Source of the DNA: Oceanidesulfovibrio marinus
Lineage (GTDB): Bacteria > Desulfobacterota > Desulfovibrionia > Desulfovibrionales > Desulfovibrionaceae
Assembly: GCF_013085545.1 (NCBI RefSeq)
Contig: NZ_CP039543.1
Coordinates: 248,001-312,000 of the forward strand
Reading direction: 5' to 3'
Length of the DNA stretch: 64,000 nt
The notes under the pieces are model-generated. The model did not search any database. It worked only from the letters and a program-made list of their open reading frames with translations, and was not told where the DNA came from. The number at the start of each line of letters is the position of its first letter. Position 1 is the stretch's first letter. Position numbers and translations under genes: made by a program. Shown here in pieces: positions 24,136-34,085 of this stretch.

Positions 24136-25281
24136 CTATTCGTAGTGGTCGAACGTGGGGAAGCCGCCCAGCCGGCAGACCTCGTCACGGGCGGCGAGCT
24201 TCAAGTCTTCCTGAACCATCTCCTGGACCATTTTTTCGAAGGTGATTTTTGGCTCCCACCCCAACTTCTCCTTGGCCAGGGAGGGATCGCCCAGCAGATT
24301 GTCCACCTCGGTGGGCCGGAAGTAGCGCGGGTCCACGGCCGCGATGACATCGCCGGGCTTGAGCTTCGGGTTGATACGCGCGTTGCTCAGAATGGCGTCG
24401 GAGACGGCAGGGTCCACGGCTGCGACCACGCCTTGTTCGTCCAGGCCCTCGCCCTGCCAGGCGACCTCGATGCCCAGGTTGGCCGCCGCAGCCGTTACGA
24501 AGTCGCGCACGGAGAACTGCCGGCCCGTGGCGATGACGTAGTCGGCCGGTTCTTCCTGCTGCAGCATGAGCCACTGCATTTCCACGTAGTCCTTGGCGTG
24601 GCCCCAGTCGCGCTTGGCGCTGAGATTGCCCAGGTAGACGATATCCTGCAATCCAAGGATGATGCGCGCCAGGGCGCGGGTGATCTTACGGGTGACAAAG
24701 GTCTCGCCGCGCAGGGGGGACTCGTGGTTGAAGAGGATGCCGTTGCAGCCGTAGATGCCGTACGCCTCGCGGTAGTTCACGGTGATCCAGTAGGCGTAGA
24801 GCTTGGCGCAGGCGTACGGGGAGCGCGGGTAGAAGGGGGTGGTCTCCTGCTGGGGCGACTCCTGCACCAGGCCGAAGAGCTCGGAGGTGGAGGCCTGGTA
24901 GAACCGGGTCGTGTCGCCCAGGCCCAGGATGCGGATGGCCTCCAGCAGGCGGAGCGCGCCCAGGGCGTCGGCGTTGGCCGTGTACTCCGGCTCCTCGAAG
25001 GAGACCTTCACGTGGCTTTGCGCGGCCAGGTTGTACAGCTCGTCCGGCTGCACCTCCTGGATGACGCGGATGAGGTTGGTGGAGTCAGTGAGATCGCCGT
25101 AGTGGAGGATGAACCGGCGGTCCTCCTCGTGCGGATCGCGGTAGAGGTGGTCGATGCGGTCCGTGTTGAAGAGGGAGGAGCGGCGCTTGAGGCCGTGGAC
25201 CTCGTAGCCCTTGTCCAAAAGGAACTCGGCGAGGTAGGCGCCGTCCTGGCCGGTTATTCCGGTAATAAGTGCTTTTTTCAT
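24136..25281 (-). CDS. gmd: GDP-mannose 4,6-dehydratase
   Basis: This 381-residue extended short-chain dehydrogenase has [16 protein letters not shown] as NAD(P)-binding motif. The active site has STSELFG (Ser-Thr-Glu) and YACAKLY (Tyr-x3-Lys). [17 protein letters not shown] is typical of Gmd. It turns GDP-mannose into GDP-4-keto-6-deoxy-mannose. No obvious next enzyme (GMER/Fcl, RMD or Per) is adjacent, so the end sugar (fucose, rhamnose or perosamine) cannot be decided here. Length is normal for the family. Confidence 0.95.
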   Translation of the reverse strand: MKKALITGITGQDGAYLAEFLLDKGYEVHGLKRRSSLFNTDRIDHLYRDPHEEDRRFILHYGDLTDSTNLIRVIQEVQPDELYNLAAQSHVKVSFEEPEYTANADALGALRLLEAIRILGLGDTTRFYQASTSELFGLVQESPQQETTPFYPRSPYACAKLYAYWITVNYREAYGIYGCNGILFNHESPLRGETFVTRKITRALARIILGLQDIVYLGNLSAKRDWGHAKDYVEMQWLMLQQEEPADYVIATGRQFSVRDFVTAAAANLGIEVAWQGEGLDEQGVVAAVDPAVSDAILSNARINPKLKPGDVIAAVDPRYFRPTEVDNLLGDPSLAKEKLGWEPKITFEKMVQEMVQEDLKLAARDEVCRLGGFPTFDHYE

Positions 25282-25627
25282 GAGATCCCTGATGGCTTCG
25301 GCAATAGATACAATTTCCGCTGGCTTGAGACAATATGGAATAGCCGTTCGGGTGCGTCAATGCCGCTGCGGAGCAAAGAGGCACAGCAAGGGTTCCATTG
25401 TGCCAAATTGTGCGGCACAGGGTCGGAGGAGATACAGGCATGATTGTTGCTTTGAACAAGCGAGGCCGCTGGAGTGGACGGCGTCCGCGCATGCACCCTG
25501 GCGAGGTGCCCAGTTCTTGCGGCGTATGCCTGGAGAGTGTGTTTCGCACACGCTTCGTCAATTGATTGACAAACTCGGCGGCTGTTCATGTCCGGAATAT
25601 TTTGCCTCACCATGCGGAGTGCCCGTA
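25282..25627. other. Divergent intergenic region, 346 bases, no gene seen
   Basis: It lies between the gmd start (minus) and the start of the large glycosyltransferase (plus). It must hold promoters for both directions. The frames that cross it have no family resemblance. No clear operator or RNA gene was recognised. Confidence 0.6.
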
Positions 25628-28477
25628 ATGAGTTCGACGATGACTGAAAGAAGCCGGCTGGAAGAGCACATGCGATACCTGCAACGCCTGGAACGGGCGG
25701 TGCAAGAGGCTGACGCCGCCGGGAAGCATCCCGACGGACTCTACCGCGCAGTCACGGAGTATCTGACGAGGCAGGGGGAGTCGGAGGTCCTTGCTTCCTG
25801 GGTCCTGAAGGTCCATCTCGAAGGGGCCAGAGTCCAGCCGCCTTCCGGAACCCCGGCCCGGGTTTCCGTAATCGTTCCTTGCCACAACTATGGCGAGTAC
25901 CTGCGTGAGTGCGTCGAATCCGTGCTCATGCAGACATTTCGCGAGTGGGAACTCATCATCGTAAACGACGGCAGCACAGACAACACCTCCGAGGTCGCTG
26001 CCGGCCTGCTTCGCGATTACCCAGATCACCCCATCCGCTACATCGAGCAGGAGAATCGCGGCATAGTGCAACCGCGCAACCGCGGCGTCACCCTCGCACG
26101 CGGGGAGTACATCCTTCCGCTGGATGCGGACGACATCCTTTCGCCCACGTTTCTCGAAAAGACCGTTCCCGTGCTCGATGCCAGGGACGACCTGGGATAC
26201 GTGAGCACCAAGACACTGTTTTTCGGCTCAACGAACAAAATCTGGCCGGGCGAGGAGTTCAAATGGGTGAACCTGCTGGTGACGAACCAGCAGACGAACA
26301 CCACGCTGTACCGCAAAGCGATGTGGAAGGATATCGGCGGATACGACGAACGGATGATCCACGGCTACATGGATTGGGAGTTCTGGATTCGCGCCACCAG
26401 GCATGGCTGGGTCGGCGAGCAGATCGACGAGCCCCTGTTTTTCTACAGGCGGAAGCTCGACTCCGTGGTCATGCGCGCCAAGAAAAAGGATGCGGCGATC
26501 AAGGAGCAGATCGTTCGGCTGCACCCCGACGTCTATGACGCGTCAAAGCTCGACGCCGTACGCCAGGAGATGGACCGGTCCAACTGGATTCCTCCTGGGC
26601 TCGTGCGGCAGGATCTCAGCATAGCGCCCAAGGGCGGAAAACCGTCGTCGGACGCGGGGCAGCAGAAGAATGCCGACGCCAGGTTCACGCGCACGGTGCT
26701 GGAAACGTTGAGCCGGATGAATCCCGGTCTCTCCAATGTGTTCCTGGGGAGTGGGGCGGGCACCGGCACTCCGCAGGGCTACGACGCCGTGGCATCGCGG
26801 CTGGTCCCCAAGATCGAGAAATTTCTGGCCGAGGGCGCAGCGGACAAGGCCGTCGAGATATCCGCGCTGCTGCTGGCCGCACATCCCCTGGATAAACGAG
26901 CCGTCTTCCTGTTCATGCGTTGCCTGGCCCAGTCGGGCCGGATAAACGAGGCGTACAGCCATGGGAAGCTGTACCTGGAGTTCCTCCCGGATTCCGGCGG
27001 GCTGCGTGTTCCCATGGCTTCCATTCTGCAAGGAGCCGCGACCTGTTACGGCAATGCCGCCCAGGCCATGGGGCTCCTTGACGGCGCGGCGCTTCTCGAT
27101 CCTCAGTCGTCCGCCATCGCCAGAGATCTTGAAGCCATGCAACGCCGGCTGGGCCTGGATGGCGCGGCCGACAGGACACGCGCCTGGGCCGGTGGAGAAG
27201 AGTACGGCAATGGCGCGAGGCCGCGGGTCTGGTATATCACGAACAGCTTCGGGTTTGGCGCGGGAGGCGTCAACGGCGTCTCGCAAGCTAGGTCCATGAC
27301 TCTGTCCTCGCTGCTGCGCGGCAAGGATGGCCCGGGCGTCAGCGTGGTTACGCCTCTTCTGCCCGGACTTCCCGAGGCCATGGCCGAGTTTGCGGAGATG
27401 CTGGAGGATGTATCGGGTGACGACGGTTATCGCTGGCCCGCGTGGCTGGCCACGTCGCCGGACGGCGCCCACCGCGAACTGCTCTCCGGCCAGGAAGGGA
27501 TGATCAGACCAGCCGGCGGCCCCCCGGATCTGATCATTGTCGAAGGCGTCCGCCTCGAAGCCCATGAGTATCTTGAACGACTGGGCATTGTCGAAGACTG
27601 CCCGCGTTTGTTCATCCACCACACCTCGCCGGATCAGTTCAGCGACAAGTATACGGACAAGGACATGCTGCCCGACCTGCTGCGTGTATTGCAGGGGTAC
27701 GAGTACGATGTTTGCGTCTCGGCCAAAGTCATCGAGGACTGGAAGCGTTGCGATGCGGGTCTGGCGGCGAAGACGTGGTTCCATGTCCCGAACTGTGCAC
27801 GGGAGGAGGAAATCGCGGCCCTCATGCAGCGGGACAAGGCGGAGGTGCGCCAGGCTCTGGGGCTTCCGGAGGACGCTTTTGTGGCGCTGTGCCTTGCCAG
27901 CGTGCAGGTTCGCAAAGGGCAGGATATCCTGCTGGAGCAGATGGGCGAGGTCATCCACAAGGTCCCGAACGCACTTTTTGTTTTTGTCGGTCCCGTGCTC
28001 GCCCAATGGGGCGGCAAGGCCATACTGGAAGAGGCAAACCGGCGCTACACGGCGCAGCATGTCCGTTTTCTCGGCGTTCAGCGCAATGCGCTGGAGTACG
28101 TCTACGCGTCGGACTGCCTGGTCCTGCCTTCGCGCGAGGAGGCACTGCCCCTGACCATTCTCGAGGCCATGGCTTTGGGCAGGCCCACCGTGGCTTCAGA
28201 CGTGAACGGCATCCCCGAGCTCGTGGAGCATGGGGTCAGCGGCTTGCTGTTTCCGCTGGAAACGCCGCGGCTGCTCGCCAAGCACTTGGTGCGTCTGGCA
28301 GGAGATTCGGAACTTGCAACGCGTATGGGGCTGGCGGCGCAGTCGCGCTACCACGAATATTTTTCGCGCGAGCACCATGCAGCGCGATGGCGCGAGGTGG
28401 TGGCGGAGGCCGCAGGGGCGAACGCCAGGCCGAGCCACGCAAGCAACATGGAGTTCGTGGATGCGCAGCCCAGTTAG
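25628..28477 (+). CDS. Two-domain glycosyltransferase (GT2 plus GT4)
   Basis: The 949-residue protein starts at the ATG at 25628 with GGAG nine bases upstream. Residues 77-300 are a family 2 domain (VSVIVPCHNYGEYLRECV, IIVNDGSTDNT and metal-binding DAD at 166-168). Residues 385-510 are helical and TPR-like. Residues 532-930 are a GT-B family 4 domain (RVWYITNSFGFGAGGVNG at the start, PSREEALPLTILEAMALG near the end). A single protein could therefore add two sugars in turn. It begins a run of four plus-strand glycosyltransferase genes. Confidence 0.9.
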   Translation: MSSTMTERSRLEEHMRYLQRLERAVQEADAAGKHPDGLYRAVTEYLTRQGESEVLASWVLKVHLEGARVQPPSGTPARVSVIVPCHNYGEYLRECVESVLMQTFREWELIIVNDGSTDNTSEVAAGLLRDYPDHPIRYIEQENRGIVQPRNRGVTLARGEYILPLDADDILSPTFLEKTVPVLDARDDLGYVSTKTLFFGSTNKIWPGEEFKWVNLLVTNQQTNTTLYRKAMWKDIGGYDERMIHGYMDWEFWIRATRHGWVGEQIDEPLFFYRRKLDSVVMRAKKKDAAIKEQIVRLHPDVYDASKLDAVRQEMDRSNWIPPGLVRQDLSIAPKGGKPSSDAGQQKNADARFTRTVLETLSRMNPGLSNVFLGSGAGTGTPQGYDAVASRLVPKIEKFLAEGAADKAVEISALLLAAHPLDKRAVFLFMRCLAQSGRINEAYSHGKLYLEFLPDSGGLRVPMASILQGAATCYGNAAQAMGLLDGAALLDPQSSAIARDLEAMQRRLGLDGAADRTRAWAGGEEYGNGARPRVWYITNSFGFGAGGVNGVSQARSMTLSSLLRGKDGPGVSVVTPLLPGLPEAMAEFAEMLEDVSGDDGYRWPAWLATSPDGAHRELLSGQEGMIRPAGGPPDLIIVEGVRLEAHEYLERLGIVEDCPRLFIHHTSPDQFSDKYTDKDMLPDLLRVLQGYEYDVCVSAKVIEDWKRCDAGLAAKTWFHVPNCAREEEIAALMQRDKAEVRQALGLPEDAFVALCLASVQVRKGQDILLEQMGEVIHKVPNALFVFVGPVLAQWGGKAILEEANRRYTAQHVRFLGVQRNALEYVYASDCLVLPSREEALPLTILEAMALGRPTVASDVNGIPELVEHGVSGLLFPLETPRLLAKHLVRLAGDSELATRMGLAAQSRYHEYFSREHHAARWREVVAEAAGANARPSHASNMEFVDAQPS

Positions 28478-28597
28478 CGAAACACGGCGCACGCCGGCCA
28501 TGGCCGATTGCACACGGGGCGCGAAAAATAACGGCCGCCTTTGCGGTGCTGGAGAAAACAGGATCAGTCAAGGCACCCTGATCGGTGGGAAGTCATC

Positions 28598-30259
28598 ATG
28601 AAGATAGTGTTTTTCATCAAGGACAGCTCCGGAGTCGTGCTGCGGGATTTCGTGGGCGGAATCGTGGACTGGTTCGGCCGGAATCACGAGGTGCGCGTCA
28701 GCAACACCATGAACGAGGCGGAAATCGCGGCGCTCTGCGAGTGGGCCGATGTGGCCTGGGTGGAATGGATGGCAGAGCACGCGGTGCTTGTGAGCCGCAA
28801 GCGCCGGCCGTGCGGCGTTCTGGTGCGGCTCCATAGCTACGAGGCGTACAGCGGCTTTCCGGAAAACATCAACTGGACCAACGTGGACCTTCTTGTCTGT
28901 GTGGCTCAGCATGTGCTGAACCTCCTGGCATCGCGCGTGCCGGGGGTACAGGAGATGGTCCGGACGCAGGTGGTACCCAACGCCCTGAATCTGGACGCAT
29001 TCCCCGCCAGGATCGGTCATGCGCCGACCAAGAAGCTGGCCTGGGTAGGCACCATTCGGCACACCAAGAACTTTCCCCTGGCGCTGCAGTGCCTGCGCGC
29101 CCTAGTGGACCAGGACCCCGAGTACACGCTTCACGTGGCCGGGGATTTTCCGCAATGGAACCCTGTGGAGTCCATGGAGCTTGGCGTGTACATCCACCAC
29201 GCCGCCCGCGCCATGGGGGTGTCCGACAGGCTCGTGCTCCACGGCAACGTGAAAGAAATGCGCGAGTGGTTGCAGGACAAGGACGTGCTGCTTTCTACCA
29301 GCATCCGGGAGAGCTTCGGCTACGCCATAGCCGAGGGACTGGCCACGGGCCTCAAGCCGGCGATCCACAACTTTCCTGGGGCAACGTCCATCTGGCCGGC
29401 AGAGTTCGTTTTCAACACAGTGGAGGAGTGCAGAGACATTGTCCTGAAACGCGAGCACGACCCTGCCGCGCTGCGGGAGTTCGTGCGCTCGCGGTACAGC
29501 GTGGGCAAGCAGTATGCGGCGCTCACCATGCTTTTGGAGCAGCTGGCCGCCAGCACGGCCGAGCGCAAGGCTACGCCGGCTGCGTCTGCCGATATCCAGA
29601 GTGGCGCGGAGCCATCGAATCACTTTGGCGCGTCGGACAACGGGTTCGACGGGGTGGCCAACTACTGGGAGTCGCGCTACGCCTGCGGCGGCACCTCGGG
29701 CGCCGGTTCCTATGGGCGGCTGGCGCGCTTCAAGGCGCAGACACTCAACACCTTTGTGCGGCAGCATGGCGTGCGCCGGGTCGTGGAGATCGGTTGCGGT
29801 GACGGCGCGCAGCTCTCCCTTGCCGGCTATCCCTCATACACCGGGCTCGACATCAGCGAAACAGCCATCAAGCTCTGCCGGCAGCGGCACGGCGCGGACC
29901 TCACCAAGCGCTTCTTCCGGTATGAACCAGACAACTTCCGCGCGGACACCAAGTGGTTTCGCGGCGATCTGGTTCTCTCTCTCGACGTCATCTTCCATAT
30001 CGTGGAGGACTCGCTTTTCGAGCGCTACATGGAGCATCTTTTCAATGTGGCCGAGCGGTATGTCGTGATCTACTCCTCGAACACGTCGAAGGATTCGGGC
30101 GTGGAACATGTGAAGCATCGCAAGTTCACGCAGTGGATCGCCGCCAATCGCAAGGATTTCGAGCTCGAATCCTACATACCCAACGAGTTCCCCTTTGACG
30201 AAGCCAAGCCGAACGACACCTCGTTCAGTGACTTCTACATATTCAAGCGCGTGGAGTGA
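28598..30259 (+). CDS. GT4 glycosyltransferase fused to a class I methyltransferase
   Basis: The 553-residue protein starts at 28598 with GGGAAG upstream. Residues 1-325 are a GT-B fold like family 4 (KKLAWVGTIRHTKNFPLAL, LLSTSIRESFGYAIAEGLATG). Residues 350-553 are a SAM-dependent methyltransferase with VVEIGCGDG at 395-403. The two are joined by an Ala/Ser-rich linker (about 320-345). It probably adds a sugar and methylates it or the chain end, possibly capping the glycan. The next glycosyltransferase starts five bases after its stop. Confidence 0.88.
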   Translation: MKIVFFIKDSSGVVLRDFVGGIVDWFGRNHEVRVSNTMNEAEIAALCEWADVAWVEWMAEHAVLVSRKRRPCGVLVRLHSYEAYSGFPENINWTNVDLLVCVAQHVLNLLASRVPGVQEMVRTQVVPNALNLDAFPARIGHAPTKKLAWVGTIRHTKNFPLALQCLRALVDQDPEYTLHVAGDFPQWNPVESMELGVYIHHAARAMGVSDRLVLHGNVKEMREWLQDKDVLLSTSIRESFGYAIAEGLATGLKPAIHNFPGATSIWPAEFVFNTVEECRDIVLKREHDPAALREFVRSRYSVGKQYAALTMLLEQLAASTAERKATPAASADIQSGAEPSNHFGASDNGFDGVANYWESRYACGGTSGAGSYGRLARFKAQTLNTFVRQHGVRRVVEIGCGDGAQLSLAGYPSYTGLDISETAIKLCRQRHGADLTKRFFRYEPDNFRADTKWFRGDLVLSLDVIFHIVEDSLFERYMEHLFNVAERYVVIYSSNTSKDSGVEHVKHRKFTQWIAANRKDFELESYIPNEFPFDEAKPNDTSFSDFYIFKRVE

Positions 30260-30263
30260 TTCG

Positions 30264-31097
30264 GTGCTCGACAATTTCGAACCCCTCGTGACCGTGCTGA
30301 TCCCCGTTTACAACGGAGCGCAGTACCTGCCCATCGCCATACAAAGCGCCCTGGAGCAAAGCTACAGGAACATCGAGGTCGTCGTTGTCAACGACGGCTC
30401 CACGGACGACGGCGCTACTGCAGAAGTTGCGGCCCGCTTTGGCGATGCGATCCGGTACTTCGAAAAGCCCAACGGCGGCGTGGCCTCGGCCCTCAACTAC
30501 GGCATTGCGCAGGCCCGCGGCGAATACATCGCCTGGCTCAGCCATGATGACTTCTACCTGGCGGACAAGGTGCGCACGCAGGTGGAGTACTTGCGCCTGC
30601 TGGAGGAGCCCGAGACGGTGACATTCACGGCCATCGTCCTGGTGGACGAGAACGGCGCGGTCATCCGGCCCCATATCGTGGAGAATCGCTGGCTGCAGGA
30701 TGTGGTGCTGACGGTCCTTTCCACTTCGGTCAACGGCTGCGCGACCCTCGTGCCCAAACGCATTTTCGAGAAGGTGGGAACCTTTGACGAGAATCTGAAG
30801 ACCGTGCAGGACAACGACCTCTGGCTGCGCATGGCCCTTGCGGGCGTTCCCTTTGCCTACCTGCCGGAGCCCCTTGTCGGGTCGCGTCAGCATTCGCAGC
30901 AAACCAGCGTGCTTATACGCGACGTCCACGCCGTGGAGAAGGAGCGTTTTTACTTCGACGCAATCAAGAAGATCGGGCCCAGGGCCGGGGTCTTCCACGA
31001 AGAAATACGCCATATCGTCTGCGGCAAGGGGCTCGATCGCATCGCCGCCTATCTGGACGCGCGTCATGCGGCACGGGAGAGTCATGTCCAGGCCTGA
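30264..31097 (+). CDS. Family 2 glycosyltransferase
   Basis: This 277-residue GT-A protein has VTVLIPVYNGAQYLPIAIQS, VVVNDGSTDDG and the SHDD metal site. A GTG at 30264 is the start, with GGAG upstream at the end of the previous gene. Later residues TTLTVLSTSVNG-type region and LKTVQDNDLWLRMAL match the acceptor side, with the ND..W pattern of GT2 enzymes. Its end overlaps the next gene by 14 bases, so both are in one operon. Substrate not known. Confidence 0.9.
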   Translation: MLDNFEPLVTVLIPVYNGAQYLPIAIQSALEQSYRNIEVVVVNDGSTDDGATAEVAARFGDAIRYFEKPNGGVASALNYGIAQARGEYIAWLSHDDFYLADKVRTQVEYLRLLEEPETVTFTAIVLVDENGAVIRPHIVENRWLQDVVLTVLSTSVNGCATLVPKRIFEKVGTFDENLKTVQDNDLWLRMALAGVPFAYLPEPLVGSRQHSQQTSVLIRDVHAVEKERFYFDAIKKIGPRAGVFHEEIRHIVCGKGLDRIAAYLDARHAARESHVQA

Positions 31098-32307
31098 TCC
31101 CATCCGCCTGCTGTTTCTGGCGTTTGGCTACTCCATCCACGCCCACCGCCGGGTGCGCGTCTTCAGCGAAGATCCTGATTTTCGGGTGCATCTCGTCTCG
31201 AACCATCCCTACGAGATCGATAATGTTCCCGTCACCGTTCTCAGCGGTCCGGCCGGGTTGGTTCGGGCTCGAAATCATCTACCGCAATACGCCCGTGCCG
31301 TGGCCCGATTGCTTGGTGAAAACGGTGTGGGCCAGGTTTCCAACGAGCTTTTTCAGGAGATGGTCACCCAGCAGTTCGCCTATCGCCAACTCCTGCGCGC
31401 CGTTCGGCAGTTCCGCCCCGACGCGCTTTTTCTGCAAACGCTGCTCTACCCATCGTACCTCGCCTGCCTGCTCCCCCAGGAAATTCCAAAGTTCATCACG
31501 TTCTGGAATGGCGACCTTATCTGGTGGGCCCAACAGAACCAGATTCTCAAGACCTGCAAACGGCAGATCGTGGAGCGGGGCATCCAGGCGGCGGCCGCCG
31601 TCACCGTGAATTCAGCGACAGCCAGAAGCGCCGCGGCCGAGTACGGAATCGCGCCGGAGCGGGTGCATCTGATCCGCTACCCGGGCGTGGACCTGGAGCA
31701 CTTCACCCCCGGGGGCAAGCAGCCGGCGCGCGAACGGCTCGGCTTGGGCGACGGGCCTGTGGTGTTGTGTCCGCGCGGCCTGGGCGGATACCTGAACACG
31801 GACGTGCTCATGGAGGCTGCCTGCGCCGTGGCCAGGCTGGAACCGAACGTGACGTTCCTCTTTATTTCCGGCGTGGGCCGGGAGAAGTGGGACGAGTTCA
31901 TGCAGATTCCTCGCGCCATGGGACTGGAGAGCCACTTCCGCCACGACGGCGAGGTGGCGTGGGAAGATATGCCCAATTATTACAGGGCGGCGGATGTGAT
32001 GGTCTCGCCGTCGTCCAATGACTCCCAGCCGAACTGCATGCTGGAGGCCATGGCCTGCGGCGCTTCCCTGGTGATGGGAGACATCCCGTCCATCCGCGAG
32101 TGGGTGAGCGACGGGCGGAATGGTCGGCTGGTGCCGCCTCGGGATGCCGGTGCGCTGGCCGCGGCGCTTGTGGCGACGCTTCGCGATGGCCCCGGACAGA
32201 AGCGCATGGCGGCCCTCAATCGCACGCTTGTGGAAGACCGTGTTGATTCACGTACGCAGTGCGCCATGGTGCGCGATATGGTGCGGGAAACGTTGCAACG
32301 TGTATGA
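31084..32307 (+). CDS. Family 4 glycosyltransferase
   Basis: The 407-residue GT-B protein begins at the ATG at 31084, which overlaps the previous gene by 14 bases; the longer frame is a shadow of that gene. The C-terminal half has RYPGVDLEHFTPGG, then SPSSNDSQPNCMLEAMACG and GRLVPPRDA, the donor-binding part of GT4 enzymes. The N-terminal half (LLFLAFGYSIHAHRRVRVF) is the acceptor side. It is the last gene before base composition drops at about 32.3 kb. Confidence 0.9.
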   Translation: MSRPDPIRLLFLAFGYSIHAHRRVRVFSEDPDFRVHLVSNHPYEIDNVPVTVLSGPAGLVRARNHLPQYARAVARLLGENGVGQVSNELFQEMVTQQFAYRQLLRAVRQFRPDALFLQTLLYPSYLACLLPQEIPKFITFWNGDLIWWAQQNQILKTCKRQIVERGIQAAAAVTVNSATARSAAAEYGIAPERVHLIRYPGVDLEHFTPGGKQPARERLGLGDGPVVLCPRGLGGYLNTDVLMEAACAVARLEPNVTFLFISGVGREKWDEFMQIPRAMGLESHFRHDGEVAWEDMPNYYRAADVMVSPSSNDSQPNCMLEAMACGASLVMGDIPSIREWVSDGRNGRLVPPRDAGALAAALVATLRDGPGQKRMAALNRTLVEDRVDSRTQCAMVRDMVRETLQRV

Positions 32308-32407
32308 GGCTATGTATTTTAGTATTTGATCCCTGCCTCTGCAGGAATCGAAAGCAATATAGACGAGGTATGAAAAGTTATGTCATTCAAAGATGAGAGG
32401 AGAAGTC

Positions 32408-33220
32408 ATGAATAATACACTCGGGACGTTCATACCGAACTATAATCACGGACATCTCATTGAACGCGCACTTTCTGGCGTTTTTGATCAGGAACTCATA
32501 CCGGATCAGGTGATCGTCTATGATGATGGTTCAACGGATAATAGTGTTGAGATTGTGAAGCGACTCCAGAAGAAGTGGCCACAGATAACATTGATTGAAG
32601 GTGGAAAAAATATAGGCGGGATCCATGTATCGAGAAAAGGAATGGATCTGATCCAAACGCGTTGGATTAATTACCTGGCAGCAGATGATGCACCTGCATC
32701 AGGCATATTCGCCAAGGCCATGGCGATGGCAGACAAATATCCAGATGCCGGCATCATTATGGGGCAAATGCGGATTACCCATGAACAAACTGGTGCTGTC
32801 AAGGTCACAGGAGTTCAGGGATGGGACGAACCACAGTATGTGTCACCGGATCGTTTTCTAAACGAGTACATGCGAACGCATCTGCCAAACCATGGTCTAG
32901 GCAGTGGCACTTTATGGCGGAAGGATGCCCTGGTTGAATGTGGCGGATTCAGAGCCGATTTGTTTTCATGGTGTGATACATTTGCAGCACGAGCAATGGC
33001 TTTGGAATATGGTGCTATCTACTTACCGTATCCAGTTGTCGAGAAAGGATATTCCGAGACATGCTACAGCCATAGAATGGGAAGAGATATGGACGTTATG
33101 TTAAAGGTTATAGATAGAGGCGTTCAATTGATGCGTTCAGAGCAGTTCCGTAATTTGTTTCCGGCATCCTATGTGTATGGTTGGCGAAGAGATTATATTA
33201 AATTTCTAGAGCAATTATAA
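32408..33220 (+). CDS. Family 2 glycosyltransferase (AT-richer island)
   Basis: The 270-residue GT-A protein has TFIPNYNHGHLIERAL, VIVYDDGSTDNS and a D-D-A metal site in YLAADDAPA. GAGGAGAAGTC precedes the ATG at 32408. Codon use is clearly more AT-rich than that of the glycosyltransferases upstream, marking the left edge of an island that was probably acquired separately. The gene is followed by a sugar nucleotidyltransferase in the same direction. Confidence 0.87.
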   Translation: MNNTLGTFIPNYNHGHLIERALSGVFDQELIPDQVIVYDDGSTDNSVEIVKRLQKKWPQITLIEGGKNIGGIHVSRKGMDLIQTRWINYLAADDAPASGIFAKAMAMADKYPDAGIIMGQMRITHEQTGAVKVTGVQGWDEPQYVSPDRFLNEYMRTHLPNHGLGSGTLWRKDALVECGGFRADLFSWCDTFAARAMALEYGAIYLPYPVVEKGYSETCYSHRMGRDMDVMLKVIDRGVQLMRSEQFRNLFPASYVYGWRRDYIKFLEQL

Positions 33221-33241
33221 TCGGAGTACTAAAGATAGGAT

Positions 33242-33994
33242 ATGGGAGAATCTCACAACATCCCCGCTGTACTTTTGGCAGGAGGGCTTGGCACTCGCCT
33301 GCGGCCCTTAACAGACAGCATACCCAAAGCTCTTGCGCCCATCGGAGATACACCGCTGCTGGGCATATGGCTTTCTCTTCTCAGCAAAGCCGGTGTCGGA
33401 CCTATGGTCGTCAATTTACACCACCATGCTGATGCAGTGAGAACCTTTCTCCATGAGGGAGGGTGGCATCAGAATGTGACGGCGAGCTTCGAGAAGGAAT
33501 TGCTTGGAACAGGTGGCACATTGCTACACCATCGAGAAATGCTCCAGCATGGCCCATTTTTGGCAATTCATGCCGATAATTTCTCAATGTTCGATGTGAA
33601 AGAATTCATTACGGCACACCACAATCGTCCTGCAGGAACAATGATCACCATGATGACATTCACGACACCGACTCCGAGCAGCTGCGGTATTGTAGAGCTG
33701 GATGCGCGAGGTGTTGTCGTTGCGTTCCATGAAAAGAAACAGAATCCACCCGGGGATCTGGCCAACGGCGCTGTGTACATAATGGAACCAGAGATTTTGG
33801 ACACCCTGGATGAATGCGGTGCTGAGTTCCCGGATATTAGCATGGATGTTATTCCGAGATATATTGATAAAATATATACATACCACAATGATTGCTACCA
33901 TAGAGATATAGGAACTATGGAAAGCTATGCCCAAGCACAAAAAGATTTGGTCGGATTGATTGAGGCAGGAGTGCTACAGCAATACATGGAGTGA
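33242..33994 (+). CDS. Sugar-phosphate nucleotidyltransferase (HddC/RmlA-like)
   Basis: The 250-residue NTP_transferase has AVLLAGGLGTRLRPLT and KALAPIGDTPLL, plus the second-half marks ELLGTGGTL and HRDIGTMESYAQA. It resembles D-glycero-D-manno-heptose 1-phosphate guanylyltransferase (HddC) and related mannose-1-phosphate enzymes. The heptose link is supported by a phosphoheptose-isomerase-like gene (49298) and an HldE-like gene (34086) in the same region, but the substrate could be another sugar 1-phosphate. It converges with the HldE-like gene. Confidence 0.8.
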   Translation: MGESHNIPAVLLAGGLGTRLRPLTDSIPKALAPIGDTPLLGIWLSLLSKAGVGPMVVNLHHHADAVRTFLHEGGWHQNVTASFEKELLGTGGTLLHHREMLQHGPFLAIHADNFSMFDVKEFITAHHNRPAGTMITMMTFTTPTPSSCGIVELDARGVVVAFHEKKQNPPGDLANGAVYIMEPEILDTLDECGAEFPDISMDVIPRYIDKIYTYHNDCYHRDIGTMESYAQAQKDLVGLIEAGVLQQYME

Positions 33995-34085
33995 AGAGTA
34001 CTACTCAAACGCCCGATAATAGCTTTGCAGAAAGACGGTTTAGCATGGAGGGGTGCCACTCCATCATAGGCACTTATGTCAGAAA

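Noticed and set aside
22749-24245. Plus-strand open frame of 498 codons antisense to manC
   Set aside because: ManC is certain on the other strand and the antisense translation has no known fold.
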